A stretch of 64,000 nt of DNA from an uncultured Paludibaculum sp. (GTDB lineage Bacteria; Acidobacteriota; Terriglobia; Bryobacterales; Bryobacteraceae). Position numbers and translations under genes: made by a program. This document shows, in pieces, positions 1-8,972 of this stretch. The stretch covers positions 2,052,501-2,116,500 of the forward strand of contig NZ_OY762269.1 of NCBI RefSeq assembly GCF_963665245.1. The letters run 5' to 3'. The notes below the pieces were generated by a model. It had not been told where the DNA came from, ran no database searches, and saw only the letters and a program-made list of their open reading frames with translations. Each line of letters starts with the position of its first letter. Position 1 is the stretch's first letter.

Positions 1-2
1 GG

Positions 3-953
3 CACTATGGCTTTGGTCTGGCCGGCGTTGGCATGCTCTTTGGCGTGCTGACGTTCTGGATGGGCCGCCATCGCCTGGGGGATGCGGGCCTGCACCCGGT
101 GAAGCCGCCGACGCCCGAGGAGGGTCTGAAGTGGCACCGCCAGTTCCGGCTCTCCGTTCTGGGGCTGGTTGGCGCGGCGGCGGTGTTGGCAGGGCTGCAC
201 TTGAGCGGCATCATGGAACTCACCGCGGAACGGCTGGTAGATGCGGCGGGCGTCCTTTTGGTCGTCATCACGCTGGGGCTTTTCGGCTGGATGTTCTTTG
301 GCGGTGACTGGACAGCCGCCGAGCGCAAGAGGCTGATCGTTATCATGGTGTTTTTCTGTGGCTCGGCCCTGTACTGGGCGGCCTTTGAGCAGGCTGGTTC
401 GTCGTTCAGCGTCTTCGCGAAACGGAACACGGACCTCACGCTGTTCGGCTTCGATTTCCCAGCCAGTTGGTTCCAATCGCTCAATGCGGGTTTCATCATT
501 TGCTTTGCGGCGGCGTTTGCCTGGCTCTGGTTGAAGATGGGTGACCGTCAACCGTCCTCGGTCATGAAGTTTGCCTTGTCTTTGTTCTTTGCCACGGGCA
601 CGTTTCTCGTGATGATGGCCGCCGCGCAACGAGCCGGCGTGGACGGCCGGGTGAGTCCTCTCTGGCTGGTGGCCACCTACCTGTTGCAGACCTTCGGAGA
701 GCTGCTGCTAAGCCCGGTTGGTTTGAGTGCCATGACGAAACTGGCGCCGGAGCGGGTGGCTGGACTGATGATGGGCGTATGGTTCCTCTCGCTCTCCATG
801 GGCAACTACCTCGCCGGCAAAATGGCCTCGATCTATGGCAACCTGCCGCCGTTTGAGCTGTTCCGGACACTGGGGATCATCATGGTGGTGGCCGCCGTAA
901 TTCTCACCGTGATCGCCCGTCCGGTTTCGAAGTTGACTGGCGACGTAAAATAG
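3..953 (+). CDS. POT/PTR2-family proton-coupled peptide transporter, C-terminal part (5' end outside window)
   Basis: The frame is already open at the left edge and reads HYGFGLAGVGM into the first in-window ATG at 33, so the true start lies upstream and about 316 residues are visible. The sequence is strongly hydrophobic, with about eight membrane segments separated by short loops. The region SPLWLVATYLLQTFGELLLSP followed by VGLSAMTKLAPER is the typical C-terminal signature of bacterial POT (MFS-fold) di/tripeptide symporters. Known family members are roughly 450-500 residues, so about one third is missing. The stop is 4 nt before xseB. Role in the inner membrane is H+-driven uptake of small peptides by family knowledge; substrate is inference. 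Confidence 0.85.
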   Translation, partial: HYGFGLAGVGMLFGVLTFWMGRHRLGDAGLHPVKPPTPEEGLKWHRQFRLSVLGLVGAAAVLAGLHLSGIMELTAERLVDAAGVLLVVITLGLFGWMFFGGDWTAAERKRLIVIMVFFCGSALYWAAFEQAGSSFSVFAKRNTDLTLFGFDFPASWFQSLNAGFIICFAAAFAWLWLKMGDRQPSSVMKFALSLFFATGTFLVMMAAAQRAGVDGRVSPLWLVATYLLQTFGELLLSPVGLSAMTKLAPERVAGLMMGVWFLSLSMGNYLAGKMASIYGNLPPFELFRTLGIIMVVAAVILTVIARPVSKLTGDVK

Positions 954-957
954 AACG

Positions 958-1227
958 ATGGCCGACAAGAAGCCGAAGACGCCGGAGAACCCGTCGTCCA
1001 TAGGCGCGCAACCGTTTGAACAGTCGATCAGCGACCTCGAAACGGTGGTGCGTCAACTGGAAAGCGCCGAACTGCCTCTGGAGCAGGCTCTGGAGCTGTT
1101 CGAGAAGGGGATGCAGCTCAGTGACTCGTGCCGCAAACAACTGACAGCGGCGGAAACTCGTGTGGAAATCCTCATGAAGAAAGGTCAGGAGTTTGAGGCC
1201 GAGCCTTTTGATCCGGAAGAAGAATGA
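958..1227 (+). CDS. xseB: Exodeoxyribonuclease VII small subunit
   Basis: This 89-residue protein matches the whole XseB family. The core FEQSISDLETVVRQLESAEL followed by PLEQALELFEKGMQLSD is the conserved helical hairpin by which several small subunits bind each XseA large subunit. ExoVII degrades single-stranded DNA in both directions in the cytoplasm. The length is normal (70-90 residues), with a disordered Lys/Pro N-terminal tail of about 18 residues. The stop overlaps the next start by 4 nt (ATGA), so it is translationally coupled to the prenyl synthase, a common xseB-ispA arrangement. The large subunit xseA is not in the window. Confidence 0.95.
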   Translation: MADKKPKTPENPSSIGAQPFEQSISDLETVVRQLESAELPLEQALELFEKGMQLSDSCRKQLTAAETRVEILMKKGQEFEAEPFDPEEE

Positions 1228-2108
1228 CCCTTGCTGAATTGAGTCTGAAAGAATACCTGGCCGAGCAGACCAAGCTCATCGACCAGGAGTTGGACCGGCT
1301 AGTGCCGGCCGAAGATACGCCGCCGGCGGTGATCCACAAGGCGATGCGCTATTCGCTGTTTGCGGGCGGCAAACGCATCAGGCCCATTCTGTGCCTGGAA
1401 GCGGCGAGGAGTGTCGCCGGCCGCGACATCGAAGGCGCGGTAACCGTGTCCTGCCCGCTGGAGCTGATCCACACCTATTCGCTGATCCACGACGATCTTC
1501 CGGCCCTGGACAACGACGATCTGCGGCGCGGGCGGCCCACCTCGCATAAGGTGTTCGGCGAGGCGATGGCCATTCTGGCCGGTGATTCCCTGCTGACTTT
1601 CGCTTTCGAGGTGTTAGGCCGCGCAGGCAACGCCCGGCTGGTGACGGAACTGGCGGCGGCCTCCGGCACGGTGCGTGGCATGATCGCGGGCCAGGTGCAC
1701 GACATTGAGGGTGAGAATCAGACGCCCACGGCGGAACTGCTGGAGCAGATCCACAGAGCGAAGACCGGCGCGCTGCTGCGCTGTTCCCTACGCATGGGGG
1801 CCATCCATGCCGGCGCCACGGATAGCCAACTGGCGTCCATGTCCGCCTATGGAGAACACATCGGACTCGCGTTCCAGATCATCGACGACATTCTGGACGT
1901 GACACAGACGAGCGAAGAACTGGGCAAGACGGCGGGCAAGGACGCGGAACAGCATAAGATCACCTTCCCGGCGGTTTACGGGCTTGAGGCTTCGCAGAAA
2001 ATGGCCGAGGAACAACGGGCGCTGGCGCATGCGGCATTGGAACCGTTTGGCGGCCATGCCCGCCGCCTGCATGAACTGGCCGATCTGGTTGTAGACCGCC
2101 GCTCATGA
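1224..2108 (+). CDS. ispA: Polyprenyl (farnesyl/geranylgeranyl) diphosphate synthase
   Basis: This 294-residue trans-isoprenyl diphosphate synthase condenses IPP with allylic diphosphates to give C15 or C20 products for quinone and undecaprenyl synthesis. Seen in the sequence: GGKRIRP near residue 50 (diphosphate binding), the first Asp-rich motif in DDLPALDNDDLRRGRPT near residue 90, and the second, DDILD, near residue 220 followed by K(T)AGKD. The length is typical for IspA. It overlaps xseB upstream (4 nt) and tlyA downstream (4 nt), so the three genes probably form one operon. The exact chain length cannot be fixed from sequence alone. Confidence 0.93.
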   Translation: MTLAELSLKEYLAEQTKLIDQELDRLVPAEDTPPAVIHKAMRYSLFAGGKRIRPILCLEAARSVAGRDIEGAVTVSCPLELIHTYSLIHDDLPALDNDDLRRGRPTSHKVFGEAMAILAGDSLLTFAFEVLGRAGNARLVTELAAASGTVRGMIAGQVHDIEGENQTPTAELLEQIHRAKTGALLRCSLRMGAIHAGATDSQLASMSAYGEHIGLAFQIIDDILDVTQTSEELGKTAGKDAEQHKITFPAVYGLEASQKMAEEQRALAHAALEPFGGHARRLHELADLVVDRRS

Positions 2109-2863
2109 AACAGGCCAGGCAGCGCATCGACCAGCTTCTCTGCGATCGCGGCCTGGTCGAATCCAGAGACAAAGCGCGGGCGCTGCTGCTGGCCGGAGCG
2201 GTGAAAGTGAATGGCCAGCGAGTGGACAAGGCAGGAGCACTCGTTGCCACAAGCGCAGCCGTCGAACTGACGGAGCGGATGCCTTGGGTGAGCCGCGGGG
2301 CGTACAAACTGTTGGGCGCCCTGGACCACTGGAAGATTGATGTGACGGGCAGGATCTGCCTGGACGTGGGCTCCTCCACCGGCGGGTTCACCGATGTTCT
2401 GCTGCAGCGCGGGGCGGCTCGCGTCCATTGCGTCGACGTGGGAACCGGGCAGTTGGACTGGAAGTTACGGAATGACCCGAGGGTAATCGTTCATGAAGGC
2501 GTGAACGCACGATTTCTTGAGCCACCGCTGACGGGAGAACTCGCAGGGCTGGCGGTCTGCGACGTCAGCTTCATATCGGTTACACTCATCCTTCCGGCCC
2601 TGAAGCCCATGCTCACCACGCCGCGTGAGTTCGTTATCCTAGTCAAACCACAGTTCGAGGTTCATCGCGACCAGGTAGGCAGGGGTGGAATCGTGCGCGA
2701 TCCCGCTCTGCACCAGGCGTCGGTGGAGCGGGTTCGTTCCGCCGCTGCGATGCTGGACTTTGAGACGGATGTAATTGAAAGTCCAGTACTGGGCGCTGAA
2801 GGAAATAAGGAGTTCCTGCTGTATGGAACCGATTCGCACGGTCGGCATCATCTCGAAGCCTGA
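2105..2863 (+). CDS. tlyA: TlyA-family rRNA 2'-O-methyltransferase (hemolysin A family)
   Basis: This 252-residue protein has an N-terminal S4 RNA-binding domain (residues about 5-65, RIDQLLCDRGLVESRDKAR) followed by an FtsJ-like Rossmann methyltransferase with the SAM motif CLDVGSSTGGFTDVLL near residue 85. TlyA proteins methylate cytidine 2'-OH in 16S and 23S rRNA and affect capreomycin sensitivity. The old name hemolysin is historical. The start overlaps ispA by 4 nt, and the 3' end overlaps the likely nadK start by 41 nt. The order ispA-tlyA-nadK is common in many bacteria. Confidence 0.92.
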   Translation: MKQARQRIDQLLCDRGLVESRDKARALLLAGAVKVNGQRVDKAGALVATSAAVELTERMPWVSRGAYKLLGALDHWKIDVTGRICLDVGSSTGGFTDVLLQRGAARVHCVDVGTGQLDWKLRNDPRVIVHEGVNARFLEPPLTGELAGLAVCDVSFISVTLILPALKPMLTTPREFVILVKPQFEVHRDQVGRGGIVRDPALHQASVERVRSAAAMLDFETDVIESPVLGAEGNKEFLLYGTDSHGRHHLEA

Positions 2864-3689
2864 AGTCAAACAGGCCGAGCAACTCGTGCCGGCCCTGCTG
2901 GCCTGGCTCGACGCGCACGGCGTGTCCTACCGGGCGGATGAAGCGACAGAGAATTACGCCGGGCGGGCCCTGGCGGCGGTCTCGCGTGAGGAGGTTCCGG
3001 ACGGCTGCCAGTTGGTGATCGTATTGGGCGGAGACGGCACGTTGCTGTCGGCGGCCCGTGCCATCGCCGGCCGGGAGATCCCGCTCTTTGCCGTGAACCT
3101 GGGCGGTCTTGGCTTCCTGACCGCGATTTCGACGGACGAACTCTTTCCGGAGCTCGAACGTGCTCTGCGCAACGAGCACCGTATCGCCAAACGCCGCATG
3201 CTGTCCTGCGAGGTCCAGCGCGGTGGCGACGTGGTGGCGCATTACGAGGCGTTGAACGACGTGGTGATCACCAAGGTCAACATCGCCCGCATGATCGACC
3301 TCGTGTGCAATGTGGATGCGCACTTCGTCTGCCGCTATAAGGCCGACGGGCTGATTCTCTCGACGCCCACCGGCTCGACCGCCTATTCGTTGAGCGCCGG
3401 CGGTCCCATCGTTTTCCCCTCAGTGGGCGCGCTATGCATTACGCCCATTTGCCCGCACACGCTGACCAACCGGCCCGTTCTGGTGTCGGATGCGAGCGTG
3501 ATCCAGATATTGAACCTGGCTTCCGACGACGTGGCTTACCTCACGATCGACGGCCAAGTAGGAGAGCCGCTGAAAGAACAGGACCGAGTGATCTGCCGTA
3601 GCAGCCAACATGCCTTGTCGCTGATCAGGCCGCCGCGGATGCTGTTTTTCGATGTACTGCGACAGAAACTCAAGTGGGGTGAACGTTGA
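2823..3689 (+). CDS. nadK: NAD kinase
   Basis: This 288-residue ATP-NAD kinase makes NADP+ in the cytosol. Motifs: VLGGDGTLLSAARAI near residue 65 (GGDGT, catalytic Asp and phosphate binding), NDVVITK near residue 135, and the glycine-rich DGLILSTPTGSTAYSLSAGG near residue 165. The start at 2823 (MEPIRTVGIISKP) was chosen because it begins exactly at the first beta strand and follows AAGGAG with a spacing of about 9 nt. Longer upstream starts would add residues not found in the family. It overlaps tlyA by 41 nt, and its stop overlaps the next gene's TTG start. Confidence 0.93.
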   Translation: MEPIRTVGIISKPEVKQAEQLVPALLAWLDAHGVSYRADEATENYAGRALAAVSREEVPDGCQLVIVLGGDGTLLSAARAIAGREIPLFAVNLGGLGFLTAISTDELFPELERALRNEHRIAKRRMLSCEVQRGGDVVAHYEALNDVVITKVNIARMIDLVCNVDAHFVCRYKADGLILSTPTGSTAYSLSAGGPIVFPSVGALCITPICPHTLTNRPVLVSDASVIQILNLASDDVAYLTIDGQVGEPLKEQDRVICRSSQHALSLIRPPRMLFFDVLRQKLKWGER

Positions 3690-4918
3690 AAAAGCTCTCT
3701 CTGACCAGCTGGATCTTTATCGCCATGGCGTTGGGCATCGCCCTGGGTCACTTTCTCCCGGATGTTGGAAAGCAACTCACGCCGGTATCCAACATCTTCA
3801 TCCGCATGATCAAGTCGATCATTGCGCCGCTGCTGTTCGCCACTTTGGTGGTGGGCATCGCCGGATCGGGCTCGGCCAAGGCGATGGGACGCATCGGGGC
3901 CAAGGCGATCATCTACTTTGAGATCGTGACCACCGCCGCCCTGGTCGTCGGGCTGGCCTTTGTCAACCTGCTGAAGCCGGGCGTGGGCGTCGCGCTGCAA
4001 GCCGGCGCGCCGGATCCCAATCTGCCGACGACCCATTTGACGTTCGCCTCGATTCTTGAGCACACCTTCCCGACCTCTGTCTTCGACTCGATGGCAAGGG
4101 GCGAAGTACTCCAAATGGTGGTCTTCTGCTTCCTGTTCGGCACGGCCTGCACGGCGCTGGGCGCGAGGGCCGAACCGGTGGTCAAATTCCTTCAGTCCCT
4201 CGCCGAGATTATGTTCGAGTACACCAAGTATGTGATGTACCTGGCGCCTTTCGGCGTGGGCGCGGCAATGGCGGCGACCGTTGGGAACAAAGGGATCAAT
4301 GTACTGGGCAACCTGGGGCAACTGGTGTTGACCCTCTATGGCGCCCTGGCATTCTTCGTGATCGTCGTGCTGGGGGCGGTGATGGCGATTGCCCGCATCC
4401 CGGCGCGCCGCTTCTGGCATTGGGTGAAGGAGCCCTACATCCTCGCGTTCTCAACGGCGTCGAGTGAAGCCGCGCTGCCAATGGCCCTGGAGAACATGCA
4501 ACGCTTCGGCGTGCCGAAGCATATCGTGGCGTTCGTGCTGCCCACCGGCTACAGCTTCAATCTCGATGGATCCACGTTGTACCTGTCGCTGGCGTCTGTG
4601 TTCGTCGCTCAGGCGGCTGGCGTGGATATGCCGCTCTCGCAACAGATCATGATGATGCTCACGCTGATGCTGACTTCGAAAGGCGTCGCGGCCGTCCCGC
4701 GAGCGTCCCTCATTGTGTTGGCTGGCACACTGGCGACCTTCAAGCTGCCGGTGGAGGGCATCGCCATCATCCTGGGTGTGGATACGCTGATGGACATGGC
4801 GCGCACCTCTGTGAATCTGTTGGGCAATTGCCTGGCTAGTGCGGTGGTGGCGCGTTGGGAGGGCTACGATCTGTCGCAGCCACCCGCCGAACTGGAAGCG
4901 GAACCGGTCGCGCAGTAA
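3686..4918 (+). CDS. Dicarboxylate/amino acid:cation symporter (DAACS family)
   Basis: This 410-residue inner-membrane symporter is of the GltP/DctA type, taking up glutamate, aspartate or C4-dicarboxylates with H+ or Na+. The reentrant-loop signature is seen as AFSTASSEAALPMALENMQR near residue 255, the unwound TM7 motif as YSFNLDGSTLYLSLAS near residue 290, and the TM8 substrate site as DTLMDMARTSVNLLGNCLAS near residue 372. The start is TTG at 3686, overlapping the nadK stop as TTGA, with a G-rich Shine-Dalgarno upstream. Glutamate versus dicarboxylate specificity is not decided by what is visible. Confidence 0.9.
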   Translation: MKKLSLTSWIFIAMALGIALGHFLPDVGKQLTPVSNIFIRMIKSIIAPLLFATLVVGIAGSGSAKAMGRIGAKAIIYFEIVTTAALVVGLAFVNLLKPGVGVALQAGAPDPNLPTTHLTFASILEHTFPTSVFDSMARGEVLQMVVFCFLFGTACTALGARAEPVVKFLQSLAEIMFEYTKYVMYLAPFGVGAAMAATVGNKGINVLGNLGQLVLTLYGALAFFVIVVLGAVMAIARIPARRFWHWVKEPYILAFSTASSEAALPMALENMQRFGVPKHIVAFVLPTGYSFNLDGSTLYLSLASVFVAQAAGVDMPLSQQIMMMLTLMLTSKGVAAVPRASLIVLAGTLATFKLPVEGIAIILGVDTLMDMARTSVNLLGNCLASAVVARWEGYDLSQPPAELEAEPVAQ

Positions 4919-4939
4919 GCCGGCAAGGAGGTTGGAGCC

Positions 4940-5701
4940 ATGATGCTCGGAGCAGTAACGTACAACGTCCTGAAGGACTGGGATCTCGAGACGGTGATCA
5001 CCCGTCTGGAGGAAGCGGGCTTCGAGGCTGTCGAGCTCCGCACGACGCACAAGCATGGTGTGGAGCCGTCCATCTCAGCCGATGAACGTGCCAAGGTCCG
5101 GGCTCGCTTCGAACGCAGCAAGGTACGGTTGCTCAGCTTCGGCACCACCTGCGAGTTCCACTCCGCGGACGAAACGGTTCGCCGGAAGAACGTGGAGGAC
5201 GGCAAGGCATTCGTCGATCTGGCGCACGACACCGGGGCATGGGGCGTGAAGGTCCGGCCCAATGGATTCCCTAACGAAGTTCCGAGGGAGCAGACGATTC
5301 AGCGCATTGGTGCGTGTTTGCGCGAGCTGGGCGAGTACGGCATGGGCAGAGGTGTCGAAATCTGGCTGGAAGTGCACGGGGCGCAGACCCAGGTGCCTCC
5401 CGTGTGCGCGGCGATCATGCGCGCGACGAAGCACGACAGCGTGGGCCTGTGCTGGAATTCGAACCCCACCGACGTTGTGGACGGGAGTGTCAGGCAGTCG
5501 TTTGAGTTGCTGAAGCCCTGGATCAAGAGCTGCCACATCAACGATCTCGTCAATGAGAAGTATCCGTGGCGCGAGCTGTTCGGCCTGTTGCGCCAAGCCC
5601 GGTTTGAGCGCTATACGCTGATGGAAGTGGCGGAAAGCAAGGAGCCTGAGCGATTCATGCGCTATTACCGGGCGTTGTGGAAGGAGTTAAATCGCGGATG
5701 A
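4940..5701 (+). CDS. Sugar phosphate isomerase/epimerase family protein (xylose isomerase-like TIM barrel)
   Basis: This 253-residue protein of the AP-endonuclease-2/xylose isomerase-like TIM-barrel family has conserved barrel strands with acidic and His metal ligands. These are GFEAVELRTTHKHG near residue 28, EIWLEVHG near 140, VGLCWNSNPTD near 168, IKSCHINDL near 195 and YTLMEVAES near 225. Such enzymes isomerise or epimerise sugars or inositol derivatives; the substrate is unknown here. A strong AAGGAGG lies 11 nt before the ATG. It has no signal peptide although its ATGA-overlapping partner, the M14 peptidase, is secreted. Confidence 0.8.
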   Translation: MMLGAVTYNVLKDWDLETVITRLEEAGFEAVELRTTHKHGVEPSISADERAKVRARFERSKVRLLSFGTTCEFHSADETVRRKNVEDGKAFVDLAHDTGAWGVKVRPNGFPNEVPREQTIQRIGACLRELGEYGMGRGVEIWLEVHGAQTQVPPVCAAIMRATKHDSVGLCWNSNPTDVVDGSVRQSFELLKPWIKSCHINDLVNEKYPWRELFGLLRQARFERYTLMEVAESKEPERFMRYYRALWKELNRG

Positions 5702-8085
5702 AGATGTGGGCCCGCATGTGGCTGGTGGTTGCGCTGCTTGCCTCTACCCTGGTTGCTCAGCCCCTGGCGCCTGAGGCCTTTTTCGGACACAGGATGGGCG
5801 CGGACCGGACCGTGCTCGACTGGTCCAAGGTGGTTGAGTACTTCCAGGCGCTCGAACAAGGCAGCGACCGGGTGCGGTTCCGCGAATATGGCCGCAGCAC
5901 CGAGGGGCGGCCCATGGTCATGGCCATCATCAGCGCGCCCGAGACCCTGAAGCGCCTGGATCGTTACCGCGAGATTCAGAACAAGTTGTCCGACCCGCGG
6001 GTGACGTCCGCTGAAGAGATGCAGAGGCTCACAGCCGAGGGCAAGGTGGTCGTGCTCATCACGTGCAGCGTCCACGCCACTGAGATCGCGTCGACGCACG
6101 CCGCCGTCGAGTTGGCTCACCGGTTGGCGACCTCCACGGATGCCAGAATCCAGGGCATCCTGAACAACGTCATCCTGCTTCTGGCCCCGTCCATCAACCC
6201 GGATGGTCTGGATATCGTCACGAGGTGGTACCGGAAGACGCTCAACACCCCATTCGAGGGCACCAGCCCGCCCGAGCTCTATCAGAAGTACGTGGGCCAC
6301 GACAACAATCGCGACTGGTACATCTTTTCGCAATCCGAGACCCGCGCGGTGGTGAGCCAGCTTCACAATGTCTGGCATCCGCAGATTGTCTATGACGTCC
6401 ACCAGATGGGCCCTACGGGCGCTCGCATGTTCGTTCCACCGTGGCTCGACCCCATTGAGCCGAATATTGATCCTCTGATTGCCCAGCAGTGCAACATGGT
6501 CGGCATGACCATGGCCGCCGACCTGACGGCCGCCGGCCGGAAGGGCGTGGCCGTGAACGCCGTCTACGATTTCTGGACGCCGGCGCGCCACTATCAGAGC
6601 TATCACGGTGGTTTGCGCATCCTCAGTGAGTCGGCCAGCGTCCGCATCGCAACACCCGTGAACATCAAACCGGAGCAGATCTCCAATCTGGCTCTCGGCT
6701 TCAACCCGCGGGAGAAGTCGTGGAACTATCTCGAGCCTTGGCTGGGCGGTGACTGGAAACTGCGGGACATCATTGACGACCAGTTGATCGCGATGGAAAG
6801 TCTGCTGAATACGGCCGCGCTGCGGCGCGAGGACTTCCTGCGGAACTTCTACAACATCAATAAGCGCTCGGTGGAGCGGCGGACGCCGTATTCGTTTGTC
6901 CTGCCGCCGGCGCAGTCGGATCCGGGTGCGGCGAGAAAGCTTCTCGAGACGCTGGACTTCGGCTCGGTGGAGATCCAGAAGGCGTCGGAAGGGTTTCAGG
7001 TTGGGCCCAAGTCGTATCCCGCGGGCACCTTTGTTGTGAAGATGCAGCAGCCCTGGTCCGGTTTTGCGAAGGCGCTGCTGGAGCGCCAAAAGTACCCGGA
7101 TCTCCGGATCTATCCTGGTGGGCCGCCACGGCGGCCGTATGACGTCGCGGCGCAGACGCTGCCTCTGCTGATGGGCGTCCAGGTGGATACGGTGGACGAT
7201 CAGTTTCAGGCCAATCTGGTGCCTGCAAAAGACTTCCGTTTCCCGGCCCAGGGGCTGACGGCCAGCGACAGCGATTCATGGAAAAAAGTGAATCAGGCTT
7301 GGAGGGCAGGTACGCCGGTCTGGCGCAGTCCGCAAACAGGCGACTTCTCAATTGGTGCCCGGCGCCCAGGATACACGGCCTTGAAACGGCCGAGGGTTGG
7401 CATCTTCAAGTCGTTCGTGCCGTCGATGGATGAGGGCTGGACCCGCTGGCTCGTCGAGCACTTCGGCTGGGAGTATGCGAGCGTCAGCACCTCGGAGATC
7501 AGGAGTGGCAAGCTGAACGACCGGTACGACGTCATTCTCTTCGCGGACCAGTCGGCCGGGTCGATTCAGAACGGCTACCGTCAGGGCTCGATGCCGGAGG
7601 AGTATACCGGAGGGCTCGGCACGGAGGGCGCCGAGGTGCTCAAACAATTCGTCGAAGCCGGAGGACGCCTGGTGTTCCTGAACGATTCGACTGAGTATGC
7701 GGTGGAGCATCTGGGCGTCAAAGCCAAGAATGCTCTGAAAGGCGTCTCGAACCGCGAGTTCTACTGCCCCGGCTCGTTGTTGAATGTGACGATGGAGCCT
7801 GGTTCGCCGCTGGGTTTGGGCTTGCCCAAGGAGTTCACCATCTGGAACGAGCAGAGCCCTGTTTGGGAGCCCGAGGAGTCCGGCGCCAAAGCCGTGGTCC
7901 AGTACTCTGACGCTCCGGTGCTGGCCTCCGGCTGGTTGTTGGGTGAGAAGTATTTGACCGGCAAGCCCGCGCTGCTCGACGTAACGCATGGAAAGGGCCA
8001 TATCTTCCTGTTCGGGATGAGGCCGCAGTACAGGGCGCAGAGCTGGCTGACGCTGAAGCTTCTGTTCAACGCAATGGTGTATTGA
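5698..8085 (+). CDS. Secreted M14-family zinc carboxypeptidase
   Basis: This 795-residue protein has a signal peptide (MWLVVALLASTLVAQ) cut near residue 19. The peptidase M14 domain spans roughly residues 30-350. Its zinc ligands are seen as the CSVHATE pair (HxxE) and the later His in YDVHQMGPTG; the substrate Arg region is SINPDG followed by DNNRDW, and the catalytic Glu lies in GGLRILSESAS. The long C-terminal half (about 400 residues) resembles the ThuA/DJ-1-like domain often fused to Acidobacteria and Bacteroidota M14 peptidases (ILFADQSAGSI, DVTHGKGHIFLFG). The start at 5698 overlaps the upstream stop and has AAGGAG 11 nt before it. Confidence 0.88.
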   Translation: MKMWARMWLVVALLASTLVAQPLAPEAFFGHRMGADRTVLDWSKVVEYFQALEQGSDRVRFREYGRSTEGRPMVMAIISAPETLKRLDRYREIQNKLSDPRVTSAEEMQRLTAEGKVVVLITCSVHATEIASTHAAVELAHRLATSTDARIQGILNNVILLLAPSINPDGLDIVTRWYRKTLNTPFEGTSPPELYQKYVGHDNNRDWYIFSQSETRAVVSQLHNVWHPQIVYDVHQMGPTGARMFVPPWLDPIEPNIDPLIAQQCNMVGMTMAADLTAAGRKGVAVNAVYDFWTPARHYQSYHGGLRILSESASVRIATPVNIKPEQISNLALGFNPREKSWNYLEPWLGGDWKLRDIIDDQLIAMESLLNTAALRREDFLRNFYNINKRSVERRTPYSFVLPPAQSDPGAARKLLETLDFGSVEIQKASEGFQVGPKSYPAGTFVVKMQQPWSGFAKALLERQKYPDLRIYPGGPPRRPYDVAAQTLPLLMGVQVDTVDDQFQANLVPAKDFRFPAQGLTASDSDSWKKVNQAWRAGTPVWRSPQTGDFSIGARRPGYTALKRPRVGIFKSFVPSMDEGWTRWLVEHFGWEYASVSTSEIRSGKLNDRYDVILFADQSAGSIQNGYRQGSMPEEYTGGLGTEGAEVLKQFVEAGGRLVFLNDSTEYAVEHLGVKAKNALKGVSNREFYCPGSLLNVTMEPGSPLGLGLPKEFTIWNEQSPVWEPEESGAKAVVQYSDAPVLASGWLLGEKYLTGKPALLDVTHGKGHIFLFGMRPQYRAQSWLTLKLLFNAMVY

Positions 8086-8968
8086 AGACGGACAGCGCGT
8101 TGAGAAACGTGTTTGCGTGCGCCTCGGCCGTGCGCTCCAGCGGAGAAGAGTAGCCGCCGCCCAGCGTGACCACAAGGGGAATCCGCGCGGCCCGCACCGC
8201 CTGCATAACCATGGTGTCCCGCGCGGAAAGTCCGGCCATCGAGAGGCTCAGCCGGCCCAGTGTGTCGCTGTCGAGGGCGTCGACGCCGGATTGATAGAAC
8301 ACGATGTCCGGCTGAAACTCGAAGACCCGCGGCAGAACATCTTCCAGAGTTTCCAGATAGGCGCCATCCGTCATCCCATCGGGCAGGGCGATGTCGATGC
8401 GGCTCTTCTGCTTACGAAACGGGAAGTTCTTTGCCCCGTGCAATGACAGGGTGAAGACATCCTCGTCCTCTTGGAAGATCATCGCGGTGCCATCCCCCTG
8501 GTGCACATCGAGGTCGACGATTGCGGCGCGGCGCACACGGCCGTTCCGGCGTAGGAACTGAATGGCTATGGCCATATCGTTGAATACACAATAGCCGCTG
8601 CCTTCGTCGCGGAAGGCATGGTGCGTGCCCCCGGCGAGATTGCCGCCCCATCCCCGCTCCAGCGCATCGAGGGATGCTCCCATGGTTCCGCCTACACTGG
8701 CGAGGGAGCGCAATACCAGCCCCGGTGACCAGGGGAAGCCGATGCGGCGAATAGCAGCGCGGGGGAGGGAACCATCCAGAATCTGTTGGACGTAGGATTC
8801 GTCGTGAGCGAGCGCCACGACGTCGGGCGGGGCCGGCTGCGCGCACTGGAAGGAAAACAACCCAGTGCGCGCCAGCCGGTCGCGAACCATGCGGTATTTG
8901 GGCATCGGGAACTTGTGTCCCGGCGGCAATTCAATCGCGTAGTGATCGCAGTAGAAGAGCCGAGGCAA
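8066..8968 (-). CDS. Histone deacetylase-family (AcuC-like) amidohydrolase
   Basis: This protein of about 300 residues has the arginase-like deacetylase fold. Motifs: GGTHHAF near residue 118 (catalytic His pair), the metal ligands in VDLDVHQGDGT near residue 155, and YQSGVDALDSDTLGRLSLS near residue 240. A final GGGYS loop carries the substrate site. These Zn enzymes remove acyl groups from lysine or polyamines. The likely start is TTG at 8968 (product begins LPRLFYCDHY); extensions upstream run into the neighbouring gene and lose family similarity. It follows the DUF1080 gene by 4 nt and converges with the M14 gene (20-nt overlap). Confidence 0.85.
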   Translation of the reverse strand: MPRLFYCDHYAIELPPGHKFPMPKYRMVRDRLARTGLFSFQCAQPAPPDVVALAHDESYVQQILDGSLPRAAIRRIGFPWSPGLVLRSLASVGGTMGASLDALERGWGGNLAGGTHHAFRDEGSGYCVFNDMAIAIQFLRRNGRVRRAAIVDLDVHQGDGTAMIFQEDEDVFTLSLHGAKNFPFRKQKSRIDIALPDGMTDGAYLETLEDVLPRVFEFQPDIVFYQSGVDALDSDTLGRLSLSMAGLSARDTMVMQAVRAARIPLVVTLGGGYSSPLERTAEAHANTFLNALSVFNTPLR

Positions 8969-8972
8969 GCGA

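Noticed and set aside
5665..7089. 474-codon open frame antisense to the M14 peptidase
   Set aside because: No domain or start signals; the plus strand peptidase explains the sequence.
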